From the NCBI GenBank assembly GCA_902518895.1, contig CABYHL010000003.1, positions 1-64,000 of the forward strand: DNA of 64,000 bases, given 5' to 3'. Position numbers and translations under genes: made by a program. This DNA is from an uncultured Alphaproteobacteria bacterium. Its GTDB lineage: Bacteria > Pseudomonadota > Alphaproteobacteria > HIMB59 > GCA-002718135. Shown piece after piece: positions 1 to 9,255 of the stretch. Numbering within the stretch: position 1 is the stretch's first letter; every line of letters starts with the position of its first letter. The notes beneath the pieces are model-generated. The model did not search any database. It was given only the letters and a program-made list of their open reading frames with translations, and was not told where the DNA came from.

Positions 1-1
1 A

Positions 2-331
2 ATAGAATCAATCGAGCTAAATAAAATTAAATTAAGTTTAGTTAATGTTTTTAACGAAGATCCACAAGAAGTTGATTCTGTTCTTAAAGATGCAGTTAAT
101 AATAAAAATAATTCAAAATCACTCCATCATTATACATCTTTTATAAATAAAAATTTTGACGAAGATAAGAAACTTCTATTAATTGAAGCTTTATGGGAAA
201 TTGTATTATCTGATGGCAAGATACATGATTATGAGTCAAATCTAATTAGAAGACTTGCTGGATTACTATATATTTCTGATGTAAATTCTGGAAATGCCAG
301 AAAAAGAGCTCTAAATAAAATTACTAATTAA
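2..331 (+). CDS. TerB-like protein, C-terminal part (5' truncated by window edge)
   Basis: This open frame runs in from the window edge and ends at TAA 329-331, so only about 109 C-terminal residues are visible. The segment [18 protein letters not shown], followed by [13 protein letters not shown], has the acidic helical pattern of the TerB/COG4103 family (an Asp-Gly-x-Ile-x-x-x-Glu segment in an all-helical bundle). Named after tellurite resistance genes, most such single-domain members have no proven function. The stop lies one base before the ferredoxin start, so it is probably co-transcribed with fdxA and carD. It is absent from the ORF track because it has no start in the window. Confidence 0.6.
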   Translation: MESIELNKIKLSLVNVFNEDPQEVDSVLKDAVNNKNNSKSLHHYTSFINKNFDEDKKLLLIEALWEIVLSDGKIHDYESNLIRRLAGLLYISDVNSGNARKRALNKITN

Positions 332-332
332 T

Positions 333-665
333 ATGACTTATGTAGTAGATGAAAAATGTATAAAATGTAAGCACATGGATTGCGTTGAAGTTTGTCCTGT
401 AGACTGTTTTTATGAGGGCGAAAATATGCTTGTTATACACCCTGATGAATGTATTGATTGTGGAGTATGTGAACCCGAGTGTCCTGTTGAAGCAATACTA
501 TCAGATACAGAAGATGGAATAGAAAAATGGGCTGAAATCAATAGAAAATATTCCGAAATATGGCCTAATATTAGTGAAAAGAAAGAGCCACCACATGATG
601 CACAAGATTGGCAAAATGTAGAAGATAAATTTAAGAAGCACTTTAGCGAAAAACCTGGAGGATAA
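333..665 (+). CDS. fdxA: 7Fe ferredoxin FdxA
   Basis: A soluble electron carrier of the FdxA type, binding one [3Fe-4S] and one [4Fe-4S] cluster. The N-terminal 60 residues carry [18 protein letters not shown] and [12 protein letters not shown], the two cysteine groups of the family, with the first group in the 7Fe arrangement. Length (110 aa) and the C-terminal helical tail match alphaproteobacterial FdxA. It sits one base after the TerB-like gene and its TAA is followed directly by the carD ATG, so the three are one operon. Its redox partner cannot be read from the context. Confidence 0.95.
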   Translation: MTYVVDEKCIKCKHMDCVEVCPVDCFYEGENMLVIHPDECIDCGVCEPECPVEAILSDTEDGIEKWAEINRKYSEIWPNISEKKEPPHDAQDWQNVEDKFKKHFSEKPGG

Positions 666-1169
666 ATGACAACAAAAAAAAAATCTGAATTTAAAATTGG
701 TGAAGTTGTAGTATATCCTAAACATGGAGTAGGAGAGATTACAAAAATAGAGAATATGGAAATCTCTGATATTAAAACTAGTTTTTATGTAGTTAAAATG
801 GAACAATCTAAATTAATAATTAGAGTTCCTCTTGATAAAAAAGAAGAAGTAGGTTTAAGAAAAATTTCTTCAAAAAAAATTATTGATGAAGTTTACTCTA
901 CTCTAAAACTAAAACCTAAAATAAGAAGGATTATGTGGAGTAGAAGGGCTCAAGAATATGAAGCTAAAATCTTTTCAGGAGATCCCATAAAAATTTCTGA
1001 AGTTGTAAGAGATTTATTTAGAAAAAGTAGCCAAGCAGAACAGTCTTATAGTGAAAGACAAATGTTTCAGGTAGCAATAGAGCGTCTTGCTAGAGAAGTT
1101 GCTGCTGTTGAAAAAACTGATTACTTTCAATCAACTGAAAAAATTGAACAAATCTTAAATAAAAAATAA
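666..1169 (+). CDS. carD: CarD family transcriptional regulator
   Basis: A CarD/CdnL-type protein that binds the RNA polymerase beta subunit and stabilises open promoter complexes. Residues 8-60 form the RNAP-interacting domain, opening with FKIGEVVVYPKHGVGEI. The rest is the helical DNA-binding region (ARXXE-type helices, e.g. MWSRRAQEYEAKI). The 167-aa length is normal for alphaproteobacteria. A clear Shine-Dalgarno sequence (GGAGG) lies just upstream in the last codons of fdxA, which supports the ATG at 666. fdxA-carD adjacency is common in alphaproteobacteria. Confidence 0.95.
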   Translation: MTTKKKSEFKIGEVVVYPKHGVGEITKIENMEISDIKTSFYVVKMEQSKLIIRVPLDKKEEVGLRKISSKKIIDEVYSTLKLKPKIRRIMWSRRAQEYEAKIFSGDPIKISEVVRDLFRKSSQAEQSYSERQMFQVAIERLAREVAAVEKTDYFQSTEKIEQILNKK

Positions 1170-1173
1170 TATT

Positions 1174-1986
1174 TTGGATAATTTAGGTAACTTTGTTGAA
1201 CTAAATAAATCTGGTAAAATCTGGGCTATTGGATCAATTCATTCAAATTTAAAATCATTTAGTTCAATCAAAAAATATATTCTTAAAAACTTCGATTCTG
1301 ATGACAAATTAATTTTTCTTGGAAACGTAATTGGGCTCGGAGATAACTCAAAGGAAACTTTAACTAGTGTTATTAATCTAAGATTTAATTTAATGTCAAA
1401 ATTTAAATTAAAACCAGAAAAAATCGTTTTTTTAAGAGGTGCTCAAGAAGAAATGTTTAGTAAATTGTTGCAACTACAACTTGCTCCTAATCCTGAAGAA
1501 ATTGTAGAATGGATGTTCGATCATGGAGTAAATAAAACTATCAATTCTTATGGTTTTTCTGAAAATGAAGTTAAAAATATTGCTTCTTCTGGAACTATAA
1601 ATATTACAAAATGGACTATAAATCTTAATAGAGCATTATATATGAATCCTGGGCATGCTCAATACTTTTTAAATCTAAAACATGCTGCATATTCACACTC
1701 AAAAAAAATATTATTTGTTAACAGAGGTGTCGATATAACTAGACCGCTTTCTGCACAAAACGACTGTTTTTGGTGGGGGTTTCAAAATTTTTCTAAAATA
1801 CATAAACCATACAATACATTTTTGAGAATTGTTAGAGGTTATGAATCTGAACATTTAAATCATTCAGGAATTTCAAATAATAATGTTGTATGTACCTTAT
1901 TTAAACAACCATTATCAAACAAAAGCATTTTATGTGGTATATTTGGTGAAAATGGGGAAATTTTAGATTTATTTGAGAATAATTGA
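1174..1986 (+). CDS. Metallophosphoesterase-like protein with degenerate active site
   Basis: The order of segments follows the Ser/Thr phosphatase-type metallophosphoesterase fold, but the metal ligands are gone. GDxHG is replaced by GSIHS (residues 20-24), GDxxxRG by GNVIGLGD (50-57), GNHE by RGAQEE (88-93), and the usual VHAG by VNRG near residue 185. The remaining scaffold, including DKLIFLGN and KIVFLRG, is kept, so this looks like a pseudoenzyme rather than a decayed gene: the frame is intact over 270 codons. The track start is TTG at 1174, 4 bases after carD; an ATT at 1171 is the only nearby alternative, so the start is uncertain. It lies between two transcription factors, carD and rpoH. 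Function unknown. Confidence 0.6.
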   Translation: MDNLGNFVELNKSGKIWAIGSIHSNLKSFSSIKKYILKNFDSDDKLIFLGNVIGLGDNSKETLTSVINLRFNLMSKFKLKPEKIVFLRGAQEEMFSKLLQLQLAPNPEEIVEWMFDHGVNKTINSYGFSENEVKNIASSGTINITKWTINLNRALYMNPGHAQYFLNLKHAAYSHSKKILFVNRGVDITRPLSAQNDCFWWGFQNFSKIHKPYNTFLRIVRGYESEHLNHSGISNNNVVCTLFKQPLSNKSILCGIFGENGEILDLFENN

Positions 1987-2017
1987 TCCAATCCGAATAT
2001 TCTACGTATATATATAT

Positions 2018-2884
2018 ATGGTAAACAAAAACTTCTTCTTTTCTAATAATCTTATAGAGCTCTCAAAAAAAGCAGCTATACTTGAAAAAGATGAAGAATT
2101 TTATCTAATTGACGATTGGAGAAATAGCAAAAATCCAAAATCTCTTCAAAAAATATTAAACTCTTACCTCCGTTTGGCCGTATCCTATGCGAGAAAGTAT
2201 TCAAGTTACGGTTTACCAATTGACGATCTAATACATGAAGGTGTTCTTGGCATAATGCATGCACTTGAAAAGTTTGATACTTCTAAAGACTTTAGACTTT
2301 CTACATATGCTTCTTGGTGGATAAGAGCTTCCATACAAGACTATATCCTGAAGAATTGGTCTGTGGTAAGAACAGGTTCTACAGCATCTCAAAAAGCACT
2401 TTTTTTCAACCTTAAAAAAATCAAACAACAAATTAATGATGTCTCTAGGGATTTTATGGGTCAAGAAGAAATAAACAAAGTTTCAAACATGCTTAACGTC
2501 AAATCCATAGAGGTACAAAACATGGAGTCAAGACTCACGGGTGGAGATTTACATCTTAATCAAAAAGTAGATAATGATAGTGACAACGATCTAATGAGCC
2601 TATTAGCAGATGAGCGTGAAAACCCTGAGGAAAGCTTCGAAGAGTTCAATGATAAAAAAATAAAAAAAGATTTTATCAAAAAGGCTATTGATACTTTAAA
2701 TGAAAGAGAACAAACAATTATTCGTCTTAGAAAATTTAGAGAAAAAAGTATAACTCTGGATGAATTAGGTCAAAAACTAAAAATTAGTAAAGAGAGAGTA
2801 AGGCAAATAGAAACTAAAGCGCTAGAAAAGCTAAAAAAATCTTTATTAGATATTTCCCAACAGAACCAAGAATTTTTTATTTGA
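2018..2884 (+). CDS. rpoH: RNA polymerase heat-shock sigma factor RpoH (sigma-32)
   Basis: Alternative sigma factor directing RNA polymerase to heat-shock promoters. Region 2 is visible as AVSYARKYSSYGLPIDDLIHEG through FRLSTYASWWIRASIQDYI. It is followed by the RpoH-box-like QKALFFNLKK that separates sigma-32 from sigma-70, and region 4 has SKERVRQIETKALEKL. The track begins at TTG 1973, overlapping the preceding gene. I prefer ATG 2018 (288 aa), which starts MVNKNFFFSNN and leaves a 31-base gap after the upstream stop. A run of alternating TA lies right before this ATG and no Shine-Dalgarno is seen. Sigma-32 mRNAs are often regulated by RNA structure; nothing obvious is visible here. Confidence 0.93.
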   Translation: MVNKNFFFSNNLIELSKKAAILEKDEEFYLIDDWRNSKNPKSLQKILNSYLRLAVSYARKYSSYGLPIDDLIHEGVLGIMHALEKFDTSKDFRLSTYASWWIRASIQDYILKNWSVVRTGSTASQKALFFNLKKIKQQINDVSRDFMGQEEINKVSNMLNVKSIEVQNMESRLTGGDLHLNQKVDNDSDNDLMSLLADERENPEESFEEFNDKKIKKDFIKKAIDTLNEREQTIIRLRKFREKSITLDELGQKLKISKERVRQIETKALEKLKKSLLDISQQNQEFFI

Positions 2885-2914
2885 TAGGTATTTCAATTAA
2901 TATATTATACTTTG

Positions 2915-3445
2915 ATGTTCAAAACATTCTTTTTAGTTTCAATTATATTGCTTTCAAATACTGCAATAAGTAAAGGAACTAATGTTTTTGGAGTTGGGGC
3001 TTTTGATATAAAGTTTGATGGTTCAGAAAAAAATCAAGCGACAGATTTAAGATATGAATATAGAAGTGATCAATCATTAATAAATATAGGGCCTGAAGAA
3101 GATAATTTTTTTTTTTTAAAACCTTTTTTTGGTGTTGAATATACTAGTGACTCAGCTTCATATTTCTTAACAGGAATTTATTTTGAAGATAACTTAGGTG
3201 AGTTGTTTGAGGGTAAAAAAAGTAAATATTATTTTACACCAAGTTTTGGAGCGGGTATTTACGATGATGGTTCTGGAAAAAAATTAGGAAACGATTTGCA
3301 GTTTAGAACTTCATTTGAATTAAGTTATCAATTAAAAAATCAAAATAGAGTTGGAATCTCATTTAGTCACATTTCAAATGCAAATCTAGGCGATAAAAAT
3401 CCAGGAGTTGAAATTCTAAGCTTTTCTTATCATATTCCTTACTAA
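2915..3445 (+). CDS. PagL-like lipid A 3-O-deacylase (acyloxyacyl hydrolase family)
   Basis: Predicted outer-membrane beta-barrel hydrolase that would remove an acyl chain from lipid A. An N-terminal signal peptide (FFLVSIILLSNTAIS) is followed by alternating strands and a C-terminal aromatic end (FSYHIPY). The decisive feature is HISNANLGDKNPGVE near the C-terminus. It gives His152, Ser154 and Glu166, the same +2 and +14 spacing as the PagL His-Ser-Glu triad, and includes the NPG turn. The track start at 2912 is a TTG; ATG 2915 is the better start (176 aa). It lies 30 bases after rpoH and could share its transcript, but a role in envelope stress is only inference. Confidence 0.72.
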   Translation: MFKTFFLVSIILLSNTAISKGTNVFGVGAFDIKFDGSEKNQATDLRYEYRSDQSLINIGPEEDNFFFLKPFFGVEYTSDSASYFLTGIYFEDNLGELFEGKKSKYYFTPSFGAGIYDDGSGKKLGNDLQFRTSFELSYQLKNQNRVGISFSHISNANLGDKNPGVEILSFSYHIPY

Positions 3446-3450
3446 AAAAT

Positions 3451-4425
3451 TTAACTAATATTTCTCTCACTTACAAATTTTATTAATAAATCCTCAATTA
3501 AATTAATCTTTTGATCCTTCATATAATTATTTATTTTAGATTTATAAGTTTTACTATGTGGAACTGAAAAAAAAATACTAAGTAGAGGGCTTAATAATCT
3601 AAATATTGATTCAAAACCTAATTTTGGTTTTATATATTCAAAATAACTATTAATTATTGTTTCATCAATTAATCTATCTTTTTCTTTAAAAATTTTTTTA
3701 TCAACCTCTTTTAATATAAAAGGATTATTTTTAATTAATCTTCCAACCATTACTCCATCGAATTCCTTTAATAGACTCTCTGCTTCATCAAGATTACTTA
3801 TTCCTCCATTGAGGACAAATGTTATATTAGGATATTTATTTTTGATTTTTTTTACAAAATCGTAACATAGAGGAGGTATTGTTCTGTTTCCTTGCGGACT
3901 AATACCGCTAAGTATCGCATTTCTTGCATGTACATAAATAAATTTAATTCCAGTTTTTGATATCTCATCGATAAACTCTTCAAAGAATTCGTAATTTAAT
4001 TCTCTGCCTAATCCCAATCTACATTTTAACGTAGCTTCAATCTTATCATTTTGTAAAGCTTCCATACAATTTCTAACAAGAATTTTATCACTCATTAGAC
4101 ATGCTCCAAAGCTTCCTTTTTGCACTGCTTTGCTAGGACAACCAACATTTAAATTAATTTCATCATAATTGTAATCTATTGCTATTTTTGAAGCTTTTGT
4201 TAAATCCTCTATTTCAGAACCACCCACCTGAAGAGCAACAGGATTATTAAAGTCATTATCAATAACATTATCTTTATTTTTTGAATAAATCAGTGATTTT
4301 GTTGCTATCATTTCACTAAATAAAAAACTATTGTTTGATAAAATTCTATAAAGTTTCCTTGCATAGGGCGTTGTATATCCCATCATCGGAGCAACACAGA
4401 ATTTTCTACTATTTTCCTTTTTCAT
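3451..4425 (-). CDS. dusA: tRNA-dihydrouridine synthase A
   Basis: FMN-dependent enzyme reducing uridines in the tRNA D-loop. The N-terminal TIM barrel opens with VAPMMGYTTPYARKLYR and contains the family signature NVGCPSKAVQKGSFGACLM, with the catalytic Cys in the GCPS segment. LKCRLGLGRE, YVHARNAILSGISPQ and LNGGI/GVMVGR give the FMN and phosphate-binding strands. The DusA subgroup is indicated by the LSGISPQGNR segment. Length 324 aa is usual. It converges on the PagL-like gene with a 5-base gap and diverges from carbonic anhydrase across 40 bases, a space that must hold both promoters. Confidence 0.92.
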   Translation of the reverse strand: MKKENSRKFCVAPMMGYTTPYARKLYRILSNNSFLFSEMIATKSLIYSKNKDNVIDNDFNNPVALQVGGSEIEDLTKASKIAIDYNYDEINLNVGCPSKAVQKGSFGACLMSDKILVRNCMEALQNDKIEATLKCRLGLGRELNYEFFEEFIDEISKTGIKFIYVHARNAILSGISPQGNRTIPPLCYDFVKKIKNKYPNITFVLNGGISNLDEAESLLKEFDGVMVGRLIKNNPFILKEVDKKIFKEKDRLIDETIINSYFEYIKPKLGFESIFRLLSPLLSIFFSVPHSKTYKSKINNYMKDQKINLIEDLLIKFVSERNIS

Positions 4426-4465
4426 TTAATTTTGATATATAAATAATTTCTAAAATAATAATTTT

Positions 4466-5098
4466 ATGGAAATACCAAAATTTTTAATTGAAAGATATCA
4501 ATTCTGGAAAAAGAATACATTTGAAGAATATAAAGACATTTACCAGCAAGCTTCTAAAACTCCACAAAAACCAATTGCTATGATTATTACTTGTTGCGAT
4601 TCTAGAATTCTTGAAAATACGATATTTGGTGGAAGTGTTGGAGATTATTTTATTCATAGAAATATCGCTAATATAGTACCTTCCAAAAATGATAAAGATC
4701 AAAATATACAAACATTATCTGCAATAGAATACGCACTAAAAGTTCTAAATATTAAAAATTTAATTATTCTAGGCCACTCAAATTGTGGTGGAGTTGAGTA
4801 TTCTTACAAAACATTTTTAGATAAAAAAAATATAAATGATTTCGAATACATAAATAAATGGATAAGTTGTTTACAAAATTCTTTCGACAATATCCCTAAT
4901 GATTTTTCAGAAAATGAAAAAATAACTTTTTTTGAGCAGGAAAATATAAAACAATCAATTAAAAATTTACGTGAATACGATTTTATAGATAAATTAATTA
5001 ATGAAAATAAACTAAATGTAATTGGTTTATGGTATCAGATTAATTCTGGTTTAATAAAGTTTTTGGATAACAATAATAACTTTAGTGATTTAGATTAA
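4466..5098 (+). CDS. Beta-class carbonic anhydrase
   Basis: Zinc enzyme interconverting CO2 and bicarbonate. The CxDSR motif is present as CCDSR (Cys43, Asp45, Arg47) and the second zinc-binding pair as GHSNCGG near residue 105, so all ligands of a beta carbonic anhydrase are in place. IEYALKVLNIKNLIILGH is the conserved strand-helix before the second site. The length (210 aa) is typical. Its stop overlaps the panB stop by 4 bases in a convergent arrangement. Bicarbonate supply for carboxylases is the likely role. Confidence 0.93.
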   Translation: MEIPKFLIERYQFWKKNTFEEYKDIYQQASKTPQKPIAMIITCCDSRILENTIFGGSVGDYFIHRNIANIVPSKNDKDQNIQTLSAIEYALKVLNIKNLIILGHSNCGGVEYSYKTFLDKKNINDFEYINKWISCLQNSFDNIPNDFSENEKITFFEQENIKQSIKNLREYDFIDKLINENKLNVIGLWYQINSGLIKFLDNNNNFSDLD

Positions 5099-5880
5099 TT
5101 GTAAGTAAATTTAGCACTCGGAAATTTTTTAAGCTTAACTTCTCGATTGTATTTTTTAACTACATTGCCGGCGATTTTATTAAAATTAAAATAATTTTTT
5201 ACAAATTTTGGTTTTTTATCATCAATACTTAAATTTATTAAATCATCAAATACTAAAACTTGACCATCACAATATTTTGAAGCACCTATACCTATAGTAG
5301 GTATCGAAATATTTTCTGTAATCAGTTTAGCTATATCGGTTGTAACACACTCTAACAATACTGCTTTAGCTCCAAGTGCTTCAGATTCTTTTGCTAACTT
5401 TAACAAATTTTGTTTTTCTATATTAGTTTTTCCTAAAACTTTAATTTTATTAAAATTCTTATAACTTTGTGGTGTTACTCCTATATGAGAAATAACATTT
5501 ACTTTTTTATCTACTAAGTGTTCTAAAACAACTAATTTTTTTTTACTAATTTCTATCTTTAATAAATCTGGTTTACAGTGATTTAAAAGTATTTTAGCAT
5601 TTTTATATGCATCAATTTTATTATCATATGTTTTATAAGGCATATCTAATACTTTTAAACTTTTCTTAATTGTTTTATTTACAGCTGCCCCATGATTTTT
5701 CATCATATCCATAGTAACTCCTTGAGTATTCTTCATCCCATAGAGTGTTGAACCAATAGAGTCTCCAACTAGTATTAAATCAACCTTTCCATCTAAAATA
5801 TTTGCAATTGATGGAGAGTATGCAGTCAAACAGCTGATCGGTTTAGAAAAACTTTTGTGTAAAATTTTAACTTTTTTCAT
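5095..5880 (-). CDS. panB: 3-methyl-2-oxobutanoate hydroxymethyltransferase
   Basis: First committed step of pantothenate synthesis: transfer of a hydroxymethyl group from methylene-THF to 2-oxoisovalerate. The family motif VGDSIGSTLYGMKNTQGVT is present near residue 36, containing the Mg-binding Asp, and the later barrel strands KAVLLECV and SIPTIGIGAS with DGQVLVFDDL are standard. At 261 aa it is full length. No panC or panD is adjacent, so the rest of the pathway must be elsewhere or absent. It may share a transcript with dxs, 31 bases upstream. Confidence 0.93.
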   Translation of the reverse strand: MKKVKILHKSFSKPISCLTAYSPSIANILDGKVDLILVGDSIGSTLYGMKNTQGVTMDMMKNHGAAVNKTIKKSLKVLDMPYKTYDNKIDAYKNAKILLNHCKPDLLKIEISKKKLVVLEHLVDKKVNVISHIGVTPQSYKNFNKIKVLGKTNIEKQNLLKLAKESEALGAKAVLLECVTTDIAKLITENISIPTIGIGASKYCDGQVLVFDDLINLSIDDKKPKFVKNYFNFNKIAGNVVKKYNREVKLKKFPSAKFTYN

Positions 5881-5911
5881 TTTTAAATTTCAATTAAACT
5901 TTTTTTAAGAA

Positions 5912-7828
5912 TTAAACTTTTGACTTAAAATTCTTTATGTCAACAATATTGTTTTCATAAAAATTATTAATTTCTTTGATTATTGATTCCGTATCCATTT
6001 TAATATTTTGATATTGCTCATCCGGTGTCATATGTTCAACAAAACGATCTGGAAAAATTAAATTTTTTATTACTACGTTATCCTTTTTTGATCTTATATT
6101 ATGAACATAATGTAAAACATGAGATGAAAATCCACCTATAGAACCTTCTTCTATAGTTAAAATATACTTATGATTATTTAATAAGTCATCTATTAATTGT
6201 GTGTCTAATGGTTTTGCAAATCTTGCATCTGCAATAGTAGGATAAATATTATTTTGATTAAGAAACTTAATAGCTTCAATACATTTTTCAAGTCTTGTTC
6301 CTAAGTTTAAGATTGCAACATCATTACCTTCAATAAGAATATATCCCTTACCTATACTGATATCTGTAGGCTGATTATTAAATAGTTCCTCTGATCCTGT
6401 TCCTCTTGGAAATCTAAAAGCAGACGGTGTGTCATTAATCTCGCAAGATAATTCTATCATATTAGATAACTCTCTTTGGTTGCTAGGCGCCATAACTATA
6501 AAATTTGGTAATGTGGCTAAATAAGTAATATCAAATGAACCAGCATGAGTAGGGCCATCTGATCCTACTAATCCTGCTCTATCAATTGCAAATCTAACAG
6601 GTAATTTTTGAATAGCTACATCATGCACTATTTGATCGTAAGCTCTTTGTAAAAAAGTTGAATAAATTGCAACAAATGGTTTGAAACCCTCAGTAGCCAA
6701 TCCAGCTGCCATTGTAACAGCATGTTGTTCTGCAATACCAACATCAAAAAATCTTTTTTCAAAATTTTGTTGGAATAATTTTAATCCTGTTCCAGACATC
6801 ATAGCAGCTGTTATTGCCACAATTTTTTCGTCATTTTCAGCAAGTTTTGTTAGTTTTTCTCCAAAGACATTTGAGTAAGATTTTAGATTTGTTTTTTTAA
6901 CTGAGTTACCTGTATTAATATCAAACTTTTCTACACCATGAAATTTATCTTCTGACTTTTCAGCAGGACTATAACCTTTACCTTTTTTAGTTATACAATG
7001 AAGAAAGACTGGTTTATCAAATTTATTATCTCTAATGTTTTCAAGAACTGACACCATATCGTCTATATTGTGACCATCTATTGGACCAAGATAATAAAAC
7101 CCCAATTCCTCAAATAAAGTACCTCCAGAGATAAGTCCTTTAGAATATTCTTCTGTTCTATAAAGAGTCCTTGAAAGATTTGATGGTAATGTTTTAGAAA
7201 TTTTTTTAATAATATTTCTTAAGCTTGAGTAAGATTTAGATGAAAGCAATCTAGTTAGATATGTACTCATAGCACCAACTGGTTTGTCTATTGACATTTT
7301 GTTATCATTTAAAATAACAATTAAACCTTTTTTTTGTGCTCCTGCGTTGTTTAATCCTTCATAAGCTAAACCTGCACTTAAGGCACCATCTCCAACAACA
7401 CATATAACTTTTGAGTTGTCTTTATTTATATCTTTTGCAGCTTTAATTCCTAAGCCTGCTGAAACTGCTGTTGAACTATGGGCTGTGCCAAAGGGATCAT
7501 ATTCACTTTCTGATCTTCTAACAAACCCATACACCCCATCTTTTTTTCTCAGTGTCTCAATATTTTTTTTTCTACCTGTAATCATTTTATGAGGATACGC
7601 TTGATGTCCTACATCCCAAATTAATTTGTCATGTGGAGTGTTAAAGACATAGTGGATTGCCACAGTTAATTCAACAACACCTAATCCAGCACCTAGATGA
7701 CCACCAGTTTTTGAAACAGTCTCAATTGTTTTAGCCCTTAATTCTTCTGAGATTTGCTTTAGATCTTTCTTTTTAAATTCTCTTAAGTCAGATGGAAAAT
7801 TAATTTTATCTAAGAGCTCATAATCCAT
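5912..7828 (-). CDS. dxs: 1-deoxy-D-xylulose-5-phosphate synthase
   Basis: TPP-dependent first enzyme of the MEP isoprenoid pathway (pyruvate + glyceraldehyde 3-phosphate). The TPP-binding motif is VVGDGALSAGLAYEGLNNAG; the conserved GHLGAGLGVVELT and WDVGHQAYPHKMITGR segments lie in the N-terminal domain. The middle domain has FFDVGIAEQHAVTMAAGLA with the catalytic Glu, and the C-terminal domain is transketolase-like. Length 638 aa is normal. The ATG at 7828 begins MDYELLDKINFPSDLR, a typical Dxs start. The 183-base space to the divergent aminopeptidase gene holds both promoters. Confidence 0.97.
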   Translation of the reverse strand: MDYELLDKINFPSDLREFKKKDLKQISEELRAKTIETVSKTGGHLGAGLGVVELTVAIHYVFNTPHDKLIWDVGHQAYPHKMITGRKKNIETLRKKDGVYGFVRRSESEYDPFGTAHSSTAVSAGLGIKAAKDINKDNSKVICVVGDGALSAGLAYEGLNNAGAQKKGLIVILNDNKMSIDKPVGAMSTYLTRLLSSKSYSSLRNIIKKISKTLPSNLSRTLYRTEEYSKGLISGGTLFEELGFYYLGPIDGHNIDDMVSVLENIRDNKFDKPVFLHCITKKGKGYSPAEKSEDKFHGVEKFDINTGNSVKKTNLKSYSNVFGEKLTKLAENDEKIVAITAAMMSGTGLKLFQQNFEKRFFDVGIAEQHAVTMAAGLATEGFKPFVAIYSTFLQRAYDQIVHDVAIQKLPVRFAIDRAGLVGSDGPTHAGSFDITYLATLPNFIVMAPSNQRELSNMIELSCEINDTPSAFRFPRGTGSEELFNNQPTDISIGKGYILIEGNDVAILNLGTRLEKCIEAIKFLNQNNIYPTIADARFAKPLDTQLIDDLLNNHKYILTIEEGSIGGFSSHVLHYVHNIRSKKDNVVIKNLIFPDRFVEHMTPDEQYQNIKMDTESIIKEINNFYENNIVDIKNFKSKV

Positions 7829-8011
7829 AGTTTAGTTTACTATTTTTGACTAGATTTGACATTTTTATATCTGAAAAAAAACAAGACTTTGTGGAAAGAT
7901 TTTATTAAACAATTTGAAATATTTAAGTTCTTTTTCCTAAAATTATTAAAGATAAACTTTAAAGTTAAAATCTCTAGACTTTTTAGAATATAAAAACTAA
8001 TTATAATATTA

Positions 8012-9250
8012 ATGTTTTATAATGTAGATCCAAAAAAAATTGATAAACTTGCACATCTATCCATCAAAAGAGGTGTTGCACTTCAAAAAGGTCAAAACCT
8101 TTTAATAACAGCACCGCTAGAGTCTTTACCCTTGGTTAGAAAAATAGTTGAATATGCTTACAAAGAAGGGGCTGGACTTGTTACTCCACTTTTTAACGAT
8201 TCTGATATTACATTGTCTCGATTTAAGTATGGAAATGATGAATCTTTTAATGTTGCAGCAAATTGGCTTTATAATGGAATGGGTGAAGCCTTTGACAACA
8301 ATACAGCCAGAATGGCAATTGCTGGTGATGATCCCATGCTATTATCTGAAATTGATCCTGATAAAGTTTCGCGTGCAAATAAAGCTAATGCTGTTGCATA
8401 CAAACCAGCTAGAGAAAGAATTACTGAATTTAAAATTAACTGGAATATAATTTCATGGCCAGGAAAAGCATGGGCAAAAAGAGTCTTCCCAGATCTTGAT
8501 GATAGTGAAGCAATTAAAAAATTAGGAGATGCAATATTTCATGCATCAAGAGTTAGTAATGATGATCCTGTAAGTGAATGGGACAAGCACAATAAAAATT
8601 TAAAAGATAAAACAGATTGGTTAAATGCTAAAAATTTTCATTCGTTAAAATACTCTGGTCCTGGAACATCTTTAAACGTAGGTCTTGCTGATGATCATGA
8701 GTGGATGGGAGGCGCGTCAGAGGCACAGAATGGTATTGTTTGTAATCCAAATATCCCATCAGAAGAAGTATTCACAACTCCTCATGCTGCTCGTGTAAGT
8801 GGTGAAGTCTGCTCAACCAAACCTCTATCTTATCAAGGAACCTTAATTGAAGATATTAATGTTCGCTTCGAAGATGGTAAAATTGTTGATGCAAAATCCT
8901 CTAAAGGACAAGATGTTTTATTAAAAGTTCTTGATTCAGATGAAGGCTCAAGAAGACTTGGTGAAGTAGCCTTAGTCCCTAATAGTTCACCTATTTCGCA
9001 ATTAGGAATAACTTTTTATAACACTCTTTTTGATGAAAATGCTGCCTCTCATATTGCTTTAGGACAGTGTTACTCAAAATGTTTCAAATCCAAAAAAGAC
9101 TTATCAAAAGAAGAGATTACTCAAAGAGGTGGTAATTCAAGCATGATACATATTGATTGGATGATTGGCTCCGGTAAAATTGATGTTGAGGGTGTTGATA
9201 AGGATGGCGCTGCTACGCCAATATTTAAACAAGGAGAATGGTGTAATTAG
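8012..9250 (+). CDS. M29 family aminopeptidase (AmpS-type)
   Basis: Metal-dependent aminopeptidase of the M29 (thermophilic metalloprotease) family. The C-terminal catalytic domain shows candidate metal ligands in order: Glu in EEVFTTPHAARVSGEV, Glu in RRLGEVALVPNSSPIS, His in ENAASHIALGQCY, and the HID pair in SSMIHIDWMIGSG. The N-terminal domain contains the family-specific stretch KGQNLLITAPLESLPLVRKI. Length 412 aa is that of AmpS. Likely role: cytosolic peptide turnover. It is monocistronic as far as can be seen, followed by convergent genes. Confidence 0.9.
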   Translation: MFYNVDPKKIDKLAHLSIKRGVALQKGQNLLITAPLESLPLVRKIVEYAYKEGAGLVTPLFNDSDITLSRFKYGNDESFNVAANWLYNGMGEAFDNNTARMAIAGDDPMLLSEIDPDKVSRANKANAVAYKPARERITEFKINWNIISWPGKAWAKRVFPDLDDSEAIKKLGDAIFHASRVSNDDPVSEWDKHNKNLKDKTDWLNAKNFHSLKYSGPGTSLNVGLADDHEWMGGASEAQNGIVCNPNIPSEEVFTTPHAARVSGEVCSTKPLSYQGTLIEDINVRFEDGKIVDAKSSKGQDVLLKVLDSDEGSRRLGEVALVPNSSPISQLGITFYNTLFDENAASHIALGQCYSKCFKSKKDLSKEEITQRGGNSSMIHIDWMIGSGKIDVEGVDKDGAATPIFKQGEWCN

Positions 9251-9255
9251 TTTTT

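Noticed and set aside
501-806. 101-aa minus-strand ORF over fdxA and carD
   Set aside because: Antisense to two well-recognised genes, with Phe/Tyr-rich composition expected from reading A-rich coding sequence backwards; no recognisable motif.
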